A stretch of DNA of 7,345 nucleotides. It comes from SIG471 sp045638565 (GTDB lineage Bacteria > Bacillota > Clostridia > Oscillospirales > Butyricicoccaceae). This document shows, one piece after another, positions 1-6,760 of this stretch; positions within the stretch are counted from its first letter, which is position 1; each line of letters opens with the position of its first letter. The notes beneath the pieces are model-generated. The model was given only the letters and a program-made list of their open reading frames with translations. It made no database searches and was not told where the DNA came from. The translations under genes and the position numbers were made by a program. The stretch lies in assembly GCA_045638565.1 (NCBI GenBank), contig JAZUBN010000143.1:1-7345 (forward strand), in the 5' to 3' direction.

Positions 1-930
1 GGCTATCTTTCCATGACAAAGCGACTGACCCGTCTGCCGAGTGAAATAATCAATTCCCCTCACCATGCAAACGAAGTTTCCTCCACCAATTCGGCATTTA
101 TGCTGATAAAAAAGCTGCTTACAGAGGAAAAATATGCCGATATCGCCGATAAAATGAACCTTGTCATCGTTCCTCTCGAAAACACCGAAGGAACTATGCT
201 TCACGATATGCTGCAGACCGAGCATCCAAACTGGAAGCTTCATATTGCCCGTTTCAACGGTTCCGGCATGGAGTTCTATCGTCAGCATTTCGATATAAAC
301 ACTCCGCATACCGAGGCTATGGGACTGACAAGGCTTTATGAAAAGTTCATCCCTGATATTCTTGTCGATAATCACGGCGTGCCGTCCCACGAATGGGATC
401 AGCAATTCTCCGGCTATACCTCCCCTTCCTACAAGGGATTCTGGCTGCCTCGTTCACTGCTTTACGGATATTTCTGGTATGTGACAAACGAAGAATACAA
501 GGACAATTATGCTGTAAACAAGCGTATGGAAGATGTAATTGCCGATAAAATCGGTTATATTCCTGAAATGGCTGAACTGAATAAGGAGTGGAGCAGGCAA
601 TTTGAAAAATATGCTCACGCCTGGATGCCGAAGCTCTTCCCTGCCGATTATTACAAGGATATGATAGATTATTGGATTCCGTTTGCATCTGATCCTGCTC
701 ACCGTTACGCCTCGATAAGATTCCCATGGCTGACAACTGTGGCATACACCAGTGAAGTTGCCGATGAAACTGCGCAGGGGGAATATCTTGATTTGTGCGC
801 ACGCGCTCATCTTGCACACGATGAGGCTACGCTTGATATGATAACAAATGCAACGCATATTTATGACAGGCATATCGACAGCGCAAATATGAAAGCGAAG
901 TATCTCAGGCATCGCCCGATGATTGTTTAA
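1..930 (+). CDS. M14-like zinc carboxypeptidase (3' part; 5' end outside window)
   Basis: The reading frame is open from base 1, before the first ATG at 13, so the true start lies upstream and this is a C-terminal part of at least 309 residues. Numbering from the ATG at 13, a HANE motif (H18, E21) fits the HxxE zinc-binding pair of M14 carboxypeptidases. A DNHG motif (H121) fits the third zinc ligand, usually seen as DxHG. T247-S248-E249 lies where the TxE catalytic glutamate of the family would be expected, about 128 residues after H121. The spacing HxxE-100 residues-H agrees with M14. The family removes C-terminal residues from peptides or cleaves cell-wall peptides; the substrate here is unknown. 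No signal peptide can be judged because the N terminus is missing. The gene converges on the - strand operon and shares its terminator, so a functional link to it is not implied. The family call is fairly sure, the catalytic Glu assignment less so. Confidence 0.75.
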   Translation, partial: GYLSMTKRLTRLPSEIINSPHHANEVSSTNSAFMLIKKLLTEEKYADIADKMNLVIVPLENTEGTMLHDMLQTEHPNWKLHIARFNGSGMEFYRQHFDINTPHTEAMGLTRLYEKFIPDILVDNHGVPSHEWDQQFSGYTSPSYKGFWLPRSLLYGYFWYVTNEEYKDNYAVNKRMEDVIADKIGYIPEMAELNKEWSRQFEKYAHAWMPKLFPADYYKDMIDYWIPFASDPAHRYASIRFPWLTTVAYTSEVADETAQGEYLDLCARAHLAHDEATLDMITNATHIYDRHIDSANMKAKYLRHRPMIV

Positions 931-938
931 GACAAAAG

Positions 939-962
939 AAAAGCACCCGAATGGGTGCTTTT
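939..962. terminator. Bidirectional intrinsic terminator between convergent genes
   Basis: A perfect 10-bp stem pairs 939-948 (AAAAGCACCC) with 953-962 (GGGTGCTTTT) around the tetraloop GAAT. Read on the + strand the stem ends in a T-run and follows the stop of the carboxypeptidase gene by 8 bases. Read on the - strand the stem is followed by TTTTCTTTTG and lies 2 bases past the stop of the nucleoside hydrolase gene. It therefore can end both transcription units, and it marks the 3' end of the - strand operon. Confidence 0.9.
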
Positions 963-964
963 TA

Positions 965-1828
965 TTATTTAGCGGCATTGAACCACGCCGAATAGATTTC
1001 GTCCTTGAAAGGTTTTTCCTCTCCGATTTTTGGAAGATTGAGTTTGCTTGAGCCATTTTCATCTGCACGGAGGAAGCCTGTTTCCAGATCTTTTTCCGAC
1101 AAGTTATATTGCTTTACATCATCCTCAAAAAGGGCTGGCTCCATAAGATATACAGCGGCGGTCACGTCCCAGTTATAGAATCCCTTGATGCCATAATCGC
1201 CCTCGTTATAGCCAAACCAATAGTCGGTTTCCTCGCGGATGAATTTTGCCATCTTATTGTCTGTGCCGAAGAGCTTTTCCTTGTATTCATCCTTTGTGAA
1301 GAGGACTTTGAGGCAGTTGTTGCCTGTGATGACCGAGACATTTCTGCCCTTTGTCAGCACAAGGTGTGTCGCTTTAGCATCGCAGGAGAAATTCAGCTCG
1401 TCCATGACCTTCTTTTCGAAGACGAGAGGCTCTGTGATGCCGCCCATCAGCACGATTTCCTTCACATTATCGAAAAACTCGTTGTCTTTGAGGTATGCGC
1501 CCATGAGATTTGTCAGCGAGCCTGTGGCAAGAATCGAAAGCTCTCCCTTATATTTTCTCGCCATTTCGGCAAGAAAATCGGCAGCTTCGCTGTCGTATTC
1601 CCCCTTCACCGAGCCTTTTTTAAGCGGAATATCCTCTCTGCCGAGATTTTTCAGCAGCTTCTGTGTAGCTGCGGAGACTGTTTCGAGAGTGTTGTTGCCG
1701 TATGTATTTGTGATGCCCAGCAGATTTACATTCTCCTTGCCAAGAAGATAGATGAGGGTGAGCCCATCATCCACATCGCAGTCAGGCACGCCGAATGTAT
1801 TGTCGCAGTCAAAAATAATGTGTTTCAT
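965..1828 (-). CDS. Nucleoside hydrolase, inosine/uridine-preferring (IUNH) family
   Basis: This 287-residue protein is near the usual IUNH length (about 300-320). The family hydrolyses the N-glycosidic bond of ribonucleosides, giving ribose and a free base, with a bound Ca2+. The N terminus carries a variant of the DxDxxxDD signature: D7-C-D9, then a short insertion, then P15-D-C-D18-V-D20-D21. ATGSLTNL (101-108), MGG (128-130) and ELNFSCDAKA (144-153, N146 and D150) match conserved segments. D221 in NWDVTAAVY fits the last Ca ligand, but the His that normally precedes it is W220. There is no signal peptide, so it should be cytoplasmic. The start at 1828 is supported by an AGGGGG ribosome site overlapping the ATPase stop codon 9 bases upstream, which indicates co-translation with the transporter. 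This placement suggests the imported compound, or a product of it, carries an N-glycosidic bond. The base specificity cannot be told, and relatives include enzymes for modified nucleosides. Confidence 0.9.
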   Translation of the reverse strand: MKHIIFDCDNTFGVPDCDVDDGLTLIYLLGKENVNLLGITNTYGNNTLETVSAATQKLLKNLGREDIPLKKGSVKGEYDSEAADFLAEMARKYKGELSILATGSLTNLMGAYLKDNEFFDNVKEIVLMGGITEPLVFEKKVMDELNFSCDAKATHLVLTKGRNVSVITGNNCLKVLFTKDEYKEKLFGTDNKMAKFIREETDYWFGYNEGDYGIKGFYNWDVTAAVYLMEPALFEDDVKQYNLSEKDLETGFLRADENGSSKLNLPKIGEEKPFKDEIYSAWFNAAK

Positions 1829-1837
1829 ATTAGCCCC

Positions 1838-2845
1838 CTAAAACAATGTAACCTGGGAATTTTTAAGCAAAACGCCCACTTTTTCGCCGATTTTCAGCTC
1901 TTTGACGCGGTCACTCATCATCTGTGCAAGGATTACGCCATCGGCTGTTTCGACGGCAATTTCAGCCATTTCGCCCATAAATACAACATCGGAAACGATT
2001 CCATCGCCGCCATTTGGAAGGATTTCCAGTTCAAACGGACGGACCATAGCGCTATAGGCGCCATCTTCCTTATCTGTTGCAACAGTTTTGCCGAGCAAAT
2101 CGAAATGACCTGCGCTGACCTTGACAGAAACATAGTTTGCCTTGCCGAAATAATCTGCAACTTCGCGGCTGACCGGCTTATAGAACATATTCTGCGGTGT
2201 GTCATACTGCAGAATCCTGCCCTCCGACATAAGTGCGATTCTGTCCGACATCTGCAGAGCTTCGCGCTTATCGTGTGTGACGAGAATTGTCGTTATCTTC
2301 CATTCTTTATGCAGTTTGCGTACGAGAGCGCCCATTTCGAGGCGGAGCTTTTCGTCCAGACCTGAGAATGGCTCATCGAGGAGGAGTATTCTCGGCTCGG
2401 CCGCCAATGCTCTTGCCAGAGCGATTCGCTGCTGCTGACCGCCCGACATACGCTTTATCTTGCGTTTTTCATAGCCCGGAAGCTGGACAGCCTCCAGAAG
2501 TTTCTGCACCATTTCATTCTGCTCGGACTTGCTTTTTCCTGCAAGCTCCATAGGGAATGTGATGTTTTTTTCGACAGTCATATGTGGGAAAAGGCGCAAA
2601 TCCTGAAAAACAATCACGGCGCCGCGCTTTTCGGGCGGCACGGATGTCACGTCTTTATCGCCCATCATAATTGTGCCCGAATTGACGTCGAGGAGACCTG
2701 CGATGCTTTTGAGAAGGGTTGTCTTGCCGCATCCCGAAGCACCGAGAAGGGAGATAAACTCCCCGTCTTTTACATCGAGGCTGACTTCGTTGAGGATTTC
2801 ATCCTCCTGCAGTCTGACCTTTATATTATCTATTTTAAGTTCCAT
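1838..2845 (-). CDS. ABC importer ATPase with TOBE-like C-terminal domain (YnjD/PotA-like)
   Basis: The ATP-hydrolysing subunit of the importer encoded by the genes just upstream. All nucleotide-binding motifs are intact: Walker A GASGCGKTT (35-43), Q-loop Q81 in VFQDLRLFPH, signature MSGGQQQR (133-140), Walker B ILLLDEP (153-159, catalytic E158), D-loop SGLD (161-164) and switch H191 in VTHD. Residues from about 240 to 335 form a TOBE-like region (MVRPFELEIL, then a KIGEKVGVLL segment near the end), as in PotA, ThiQ/FbpC-like and CUT-type ATPases. This makes the protein (335 aa) longer than E. coli YnjD, which as I recall is only about 217 aa. The start at 2845 has a GAGGTGG ribosome site overlapping the stop of the permease gene 9 bases upstream. 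The neighbours (binding protein, two permeases) complete the transporter, so this is an importer. Substrate specificity lies in the binding protein, not here. Confidence 0.95.
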   Translation of the reverse strand: MELKIDNIKVRLQEDEILNEVSLDVKDGEFISLLGASGCGKTTLLKSIAGLLDVNSGTIMMGDKDVTSVPPEKRGAVIVFQDLRLFPHMTVEKNITFPMELAGKSKSEQNEMVQKLLEAVQLPGYEKRKIKRMSGGQQQRIALARALAAEPRILLLDEPFSGLDEKLRLEMGALVRKLHKEWKITTILVTHDKREALQMSDRIALMSEGRILQYDTPQNMFYKPVSREVADYFGKANYVSVKVSAGHFDLLGKTVATDKEDGAYSAMVRPFELEILPNGGDGIVSDVVFMGEMAEIAVETADGVILAQMMSDRVKELKIGEKVGVLLKNSQVTLF

Positions 2846-2854
2846 TTTCCACCT

Positions 2855-3661
2855 CTATGAATAGAATGCTTCATCCACATTTTCGCTGTATTTTTTCGCG
2901 ATGAACTCGAAAAGCGTAAAGACCGCCAGAGTTACCGCTAAAAACAGCACGCTATATACGCAGGCAATGCTTCTGTCACCGCCTGTGAGGAAAGGCACCA
3001 TCACAACTGTAAATGTTTTCACACGTCCGCCGCCTATGAGCAGAGTGAGAAAATACTGGCTGAATGATACGATGTATGCCATGCTCATGGAGGACAGCAT
3101 TATTGGTGTCATAAGCGGGAATGTTGTGCTGAAAAAGGCTTTTATCGGCCCTGCACCAAGCACTCTCGCCTGCTCCTCAAGCTTTGGTCCGAGGGCTGAA
3201 AGACCATCCATTATGAGTCTTACAGCGTAAGGCAGGGAGCATATCAGATGGGAGACGATGACGCCGAAAACTGTGTTGTTGATTCCCAGCTTGATGAATG
3301 TCATCTGCACACCCATGGCGAAGACTGTCGCCGGCACCATAAATGGCAGAATTGTGAGAAAATGTACGAATTTTCTTCCTTTGAAATCGTAGAAAACCAA
3401 CGCGCGGGATGTCATCAGCCCGATTGCCACCGAAAGGACACCCACCACTGTTGATATAAATATACTTGACATAAACATTTTCACAAGCTCTTCAGGATTG
3501 TCCGTAATCTCCCGCAAGGCTCTTGTGGAAAAGACCTGCGGCAAAAGATCGGGCCACGCCCAGCGCTCTGTGAAAGACCATATAAATATGGAAAAAAGAG
3601 GAAGAATTATCGCCATAACCGTTGTTATTACAATCAGCTTTGTGAGAATACCGTTTCTCAT
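2855..3661 (-). CDS. ABC importer permease subunit 2 (C-terminal half of YnjC-like permease)
   Basis: A 268-residue inner-membrane protein of the binding-protein-dependent permease family (PotC/ThiP/FbpB type). About six hydrophobic segments can be seen, near 8-30, 64-86, 100-120, 128-150, 183-208 and 233-256. The cytoplasmic EAA loop that docks on the ATPase lies at 162-186 (EEQARVLGAG followed by F-P182 and P186), with the conserved Gly at 169. Its ATG overlaps the TGA stop of the preceding permease gene (ATGA, 3658-3661). A strong AAGGAGG ribosome site sits within the coding end of that gene, so translation is coupled. It should pair with the 291-residue permease as a heterodimer. In E. 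coli YnjC both permease halves form one polypeptide of about 511 aa (from memory); here they are separate genes. Confidence 0.92.
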   Translation of the reverse strand: MRNGILTKLIVITTVMAIILPLFSIFIWSFTERWAWPDLLPQVFSTRALREITDNPEELVKMFMSSIFISTVVGVLSVAIGLMTSRALVFYDFKGRKFVHFLTILPFMVPATVFAMGVQMTFIKLGINNTVFGVIVSHLICSLPYAVRLIMDGLSALGPKLEEQARVLGAGPIKAFFSTTFPLMTPIMLSSMSMAYIVSFSQYFLTLLIGGGRVKTFTVVMVPFLTGGDRSIACVYSVLFLAVTLAVFTLFEFIAKKYSENVDEAFYS

Positions 3662-4533
3662 TTTCTTCCTCCTTTTTCAAGTTCTCTGATACTTTTTTCC
3701 ATAAGGACAAAATAAACTATGGCGCTTATAACCGAGATTATTATGATTATGCCGTTGAGCGCCATTGCCAGCGGCCTTGTTCTGAGATCGGGATGCACAA
3801 ACTGCTGATAAGCCAGCACAGGCAGGGCTTTCGGCAGGGTTGTACCCAGAATCACAGGCATTTCGTACGCGCCGAGGGCGAACACGAAAATGATGAGAAA
3901 TCCGCTTAAGATTGTATTCTTACACAGCGGGAGTGTGACTCTGCGGAATGCTGTGAATGGACTTGCCCCCAGATTGACTGCGGCTTCGCCCAGCTTGCTG
4001 TTGATGTTTGCCATCATTGCGATGACGAAAAATACGATGAAGGGAAGCTCCTTCCAGATGTATGCAAGGATGACTCCCAGACCGCTCTGATTATAGACGA
4101 TGAGCGGAAACTGCTGACTGTCGCTGATGAATCCCAGTGCGTGGCATATTCTTGCCAGAATGCCGTTCTGCGCACAGATATTGAGCGTGAACAGCGCCAC
4201 AACGACGTGCGGGATTATGACAGGAAGGTTGACAATCGACATTGTGAGCTTCTTCATCTTGCCCGAGCTTATTATTGCCGCGCTTACGATGACGCCGCCA
4301 ACTGTGGAAATAATTGCCGAAGCAAAGGCTATATGGAGGCTATACGCCACCGAAGCCATCATGTCAGGCTTGGTCAGCACTTCTTTATAATATTCAAGTG
4401 TCGGCTCTGTCAAACCAAACACCGGTATCACCCCTAAACTTTGGATGATACCGGTGATAAGTCCTATAAGGAACAGTAGGCTTAATATGAGCTGCGGCAC
4501 CAACAAAAGATATGGCGTCAGCTTTTTCTTCAT
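3658..4533 (-). CDS. ABC importer permease subunit 1 (N-terminal half of YnjC-like permease)
   Basis: A 291-residue permease with hydrophobic segments near 8-32, 63-88, 98-122, 150-175, 207-229 and 258-278, giving about six membrane spans. The EAA loop reads LGEAAVNLGASP (181-192) with the following conserved Pro at P202, matching the family consensus better than its partner. It is the first permease after the binding-protein gene. Its ATG overlaps the stop of that gene in TAATG (4531-4535), and I see only a weak ribosome site, so its translation probably depends on ribosomes finishing the binding protein. Its own stop overlaps the next start in ATGA. The N-terminal coding region (residues about 26-38) contains an unexpected 11-bp inverted repeat, listed separately. 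Substrate is unknown. The role as the membrane partner of the importer is secure. Confidence 0.93.
   Translation of the reverse strand: MKKKLTPYLLLVPQLILSLLFLIGLITGIIQSLGVIPVFGLTEPTLEYYKEVLTKPDMMASVAYSLHIAFASAIISTVGGVIVSAAIISSGKMKKLTMSIVNLPVIIPHVVVALFTLNICAQNGILARICHALGFISDSQQFPLIVYNQSGLGVILAYIWKELPFIVFFVIAMMANINSKLGEAAVNLGASPFTAFRRVTLPLCKNTILSGFLIIFVFALGAYEMPVILGTTLPKALPVLAYQQFVHPDLRTRPLAMALNGIIIIISVISAIVYFVLMEKSIRELEKGGRK
4420..4456 (-). repeat. 11-bp perfect inverted repeat inside the first permease gene
   Basis: CACCGGTATCA (4420-4430) is the exact reverse complement of TGATACCGGTG (4446-4456), separated by a 15-base loop. It falls inside codons 26-38 of the permease, about 75 bases into its mRNA coding region. 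In RNA it would form a stable stem. No T-run follows, so it is not a terminator. The function, if any, is unknown; it may affect expression of the permease relative to the binding protein. Confidence 0.6.
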
Positions 4534-5750
4534 TATTTACCTACTACTTCTTCTGCCCAGATTTCTTCAATGATTGGAACGAGATTTGCAGGCATTTCAG
4601 GGAGTCGCTTGGAGAGAAGCTCGTCCTGTGGGATTGTGCCGAGGCCTAAATCCACCTTATCGAATGCCGCCTTCTGTTCATCATTCATCCTGGATGTATC
4701 CACAACAGGGATAGCTTTGAGAACATCATGTCTCGAAGCCTGGATTTCAGGAGAAAGCATCTCATTTATCGCCACCATAGCGCCCGCCTTGTTGCCCGAG
4801 TTCTTTGCGATGGCCATAAAATTTGTATTGCCGATTGTGCCCTTGTCAAACTGGAATGTTTCAGTTGTTTCTGTGTATGTGCCATCGGCAATCTTGACAG
4901 CTGTTGCATATGCTTCGTATGTCATATTGAGGACAACTTCGCCATCTGCAAACATATTGTCGAGAGTCACGGAAGAATCCGGGAATGTCTTGCCTTCATT
5001 CCAGAGATATGGGTTGAGCTCTCTGAGATAGCTGAGAGCAGGCTCGATAGCCGCCTTGACTGTCTCCTTGTCAGCCTCCATATCGAGGAACTGTTCATAT
5101 CCGCAGATATCATAGATGATATTTCTGACGAAGGCACTGCCTGTGAAATCAGGGAGAGCAGGATATGTGACCTTGCCTTTATACTTTTTGGCAAACTCAA
5201 GAAGCTCCTCTGCGCTTGCAGGCTTTTCTGGGGCTACAGCCATATCGGATATGAGCACCATCTGTGCCTTGCCGTATGGAGCTTCATAGCCTTCGATAGG
5301 ATATGCAAAGTCGAGTGTTACGTCTTCGTGAGTTGTGTCAACGTATGTGTTGAAGTTAGGCAGTTTTGTTGTGAATGGGCCATAGAGCATATTATTTTCC
5401 TTGGCAGAACGGAAGTTTTCACCGTTAATCCATATCATATCGATGCTGCCGTCCTTTTCACCTGCCTGAATCTCGCCCGAAAGAAGGCTGAGAACCTGGT
5501 CGATATCCATAGGAACACGCTCCATTGTGATGTCATACTTCTCCTTCATCTGAGGAGCGAATACGTCATCGAGCCATTTATTGAGATTGTCATCGCCGCC
5601 CCAGCCGTAGAATGTGACAGTTGTGCCTTTTGCGGCTTCCTTGAGCTGGTCAAATGTCAATTCGTCAACATTCACTTCTGCCTTTTTCTGACAGCCTGTC
5701 AGCGAGAAAAGCATTGCGAATACCATTATGAAAGCAAAAAGCTTCTTCAT
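4533..5750 (-). CDS. ABC importer substrate-binding lipoprotein, YnjB family
   Basis: This 405-residue extracytoplasmic solute-binding protein has a lipoprotein signal peptide: MKK, a hydrophobic stretch 4-16, and lipobox LTGC with lipidated C20. The mature protein carries segments I recognise from E. coli YnjB (COG4134): FYGWGGD (47-53), DMIWINGENFR (104-114), the APYGKAQ stretch (157-163), VTYPALPDFTGSAF (194-207) and NPYLW. The family belongs with the thiamine/iron/polyamine-type binding proteins, but its ligand is not established. AAGGAG ends 7 bases before the ATG at 5750, supporting this start. It lies 48 bases after the rhodanese gene and overlaps the permease gene by one base (TAATG). 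In a Gram-positive cell it would be tethered to the outer face of the membrane, next to the rhodanese lipoprotein. Family assignment is confident; ligand is unknown. Confidence 0.92.
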   Translation of the reverse strand: MKKLFAFIMVFAMLFSLTGCQKKAEVNVDELTFDQLKEAAKGTTVTFYGWGGDDNLNKWLDDVFAPQMKEKYDITMERVPMDIDQVLSLLSGEIQAGEKDGSIDMIWINGENFRSAKENNMLYGPFTTKLPNFNTYVDTTHEDVTLDFAYPIEGYEAPYGKAQMVLISDMAVAPEKPASAEELLEFAKKYKGKVTYPALPDFTGSAFVRNIIYDICGYEQFLDMEADKETVKAAIEPALSYLRELNPYLWNEGKTFPDSSVTLDNMFADGEVVLNMTYEAYATAVKIADGTYTETTETFQFDKGTIGNTNFMAIAKNSGNKAGAMVAINEMLSPEIQASRHDVLKAIPVVDTSRMNDEQKAAFDKVDLGLGTIPQDELLSKRLPEMPANLVPIIEEIWAEEVVGK

Positions 5751-5771
5751 AGTTTTTCTCCTTGTTATCCC

Positions 5772-5788
5772 AAATATCCGGGATATTT
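5772..5788 (-). repeat. Small inverted repeat between rhodanese and binding-protein genes
   Basis: AAATATCC (5772-5779) and GGATATTT (5781-5788) are exact reverse complements around a single base. As RNA it would form a 7-bp stem with a 3-base loop. It sits 10 bases after the rhodanese stop codon and about 8 bases before the ribosome site of the binding-protein gene. On the - strand no T-run follows, so it is not a good terminator. It could be an operator palindrome, or a 3'-end stabilising or processing hairpin that sets different levels of the two products. Confidence 0.5.
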
Positions 5789-5798
5789 TGCTTTTATC

Positions 5799-6692
5799 TT
5801 ACTTTACGAATGCGCTGATGATTGTTTCGTCCTTAGCGCCGCCTTCGATGATGTAAAGGTCAGCAAGTTCAAAACCTGCATCCTTGAATACGGAGATAGC
5901 TGTCTTTGCACACTTGTTGCCGCTGTAGCAGAGGAAGTGTACAGGCTTGGATGTATCGAGTGTCTTTGCAAGTTCAAATGCCTTTGTCTGAGCTTCTGCA
6001 TTTTCAACTTCCTTAAGACCTACCTGAACAGAGCCTTCGATGTGGCCTGCTGCGTATGTTTCGTCGTCACGAACGTCAACGAGCTGAACTTCGCCCTTTT
6101 CGAAAGCTGCGAGAGAATCAGCAGCCTTTACAAACTGCCATTCGATAGCTTCGTCGAAACGGTTTGTGGAAAGAGCGCCTTCTACTTCAGCAAGAGCCTT
6201 TGCGCCGCCTTCAACTGTGAAGATGAGGGATGTGTCAAAGCCTGCTTCTGTGAGAACTGCTGTAGCCTTCTGTGCGCCTCTTGCGCCGCTGTTGCAAACG
6301 AGGTAAATCTTTTCGCCGTCGTTGAGGTTCTTGTCAGCATATTCCTTCATAGCTGCTGGGAGTGTTTCGTCTTCGAGAGGGAAGATTGGGCACCATTCAG
6401 AGCCCATGATTCTGCCTGCAGAGTAGTTTTCCCATGTGCGAACGTCGAGAACGTGTGTCTTGCCGTCCTGAGCTGCAGCAACTGCGTCAGCTGGGGATAC
6501 AAACTGGTATTCGATTTCTTCTGCAGCAGCTGTTGTAGCTTCTGTTGCTGCTGTTGTAGCTTCTGTTGCAGCAGCTGTTGTTGCTGCTGTTGTTGGAGCA
6601 GCTGTTGTTGTTTCTGTCTTGGAAGAGCAGCCTGCGAACATAGCAAGTGCCATTACCATAACAAGTGTGAGTGCAATCAATTTCTTGTGCAT
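5799..6692 (-). CDS. Tandem two-domain rhodanese (sulfurtransferase-like) lipoprotein
   Basis: Rhodaneses move a sulfane sulfur through a cysteine persulfide. This 297-residue protein starts with a lipoprotein signal peptide (hydrophobic 5-20, lipobox FAGC, lipidated C22), so it should sit on the outer membrane face. An Ala/Thr/Glu-rich linker follows (about 25-59). Domain 1 (about 62-175) has HVLDVRTWE (80-88) and active loop C133-N-S-G-A-R138, fitting CxxGxR. Domain 2 (about 184-297) has QLVDVRDDE (203-211), AGHIEGS (215-221) and loop C255-Y-S-G-N-K260-C261. The two halves resemble each other (EYQFV/EWQFV, EAGFD/DAGFE, VEGGAK/IEGGAK), showing an internal duplication, and both keep the cysteine. 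An AAAGGAG ribosome site lies 10 bases before the ATG. It precedes the YnjB-like gene, matching the E. coli pairing of the rhodanese YnjE with YnjBCD; YnjE has three rhodanese domains, so it is not a simple counterpart. Whether it is a true sulfurtransferase or a binding or redox protein is open. Confidence 0.9.
   Translation of the reverse strand: MHKKLIALTLVMVMALAMFAGCSSKTETTTAAPTTAATTAAATEATTAATEATTAAAEEIEYQFVSPADAVAAAQDGKTHVLDVRTWENYSAGRIMGSEWCPIFPLEDETLPAAMKEYADKNLNDGEKIYLVCNSGARGAQKATAVLTEAGFDTSLIFTVEGGAKALAEVEGALSTNRFDEAIEWQFVKAADSLAAFEKGEVQLVDVRDDETYAAGHIEGSVQVGLKEVENAEAQTKAFELAKTLDTSKPVHFLCYSGNKCAKTAISVFKDAGFELADLYIIEGGAKDETIISAFVK
6529..6570 (-). repeat. Two tandem 21-bp repeats encoding the lipoprotein linker
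   Basis: Two adjacent 21-base units, 6529-6549 and 6550-6570, differ at only the last base. Each encodes the seven residues ATEATTA in the linker after the lipidated cysteine. A wider GCT/GTT-rich low-complexity tract spans about 6520-6615 on the + strand. Because the unit is a multiple of three, slippage would lengthen or shorten the linker without a frameshift. Confidence 0.85.
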
Positions 6693-6731
6693 TTCTTTTT
6701 TTCTCCTTTTGAGTTTTTGTTTTTTATAAAT

Positions 6732-6760
6732 ATTTTACAATATTTAACTAATGTTGTGAA
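6732..6760 (-). promoter_or_regulatory. Candidate sigma-A promoter for the rhodanese-transporter genes
   Basis: On the - strand TTCACA (6755-6760, 5 of 6 match to TTGACA) is followed after exactly 17 bases by TAAAAT (6732-6737, 5 of 6 match to TATAAT). Transcription would start near 6725, giving a leader of about 33 bases with the AAAGGAG site of the rhodanese gene. The -35 box lies inside the last codons of the phosphotransferase gene. An AT-rich inverted repeat (6728-6734 with 6739-6745) overlaps the -10 region and could be an operator or only base composition. Confidence 0.5.

Noticed and set aside
454..1068. A 204-codon open frame on the - strand running through the terminator and opposite the M14 gene
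   Set aside because: It spans the bidirectional terminator hairpin and has no domain; the + strand frame carries the zinc-binding motifs.
1109..2365. A 418-codon open frame on the + strand, antisense to the nucleoside hydrolase and ATPase genes
   Set aside because: Both opposite-strand genes have complete family motifs and ribosome sites. The antisense product has no domain that I can recognise and no ribosome site of note.
5772..5788. The palindrome as a rho-independent terminator for the rhodanese gene
   Set aside because: On the - strand the stem is followed by GGGATAAC rather than a T-run, and the stem is AT-rich and short.
6520..6615. The repeat tract as a CRISPR array or mobile-element end
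   Set aside because: The units are contiguous, lack spacers, keep the reading frame and encode the typical linker of a clostridial lipoprotein.
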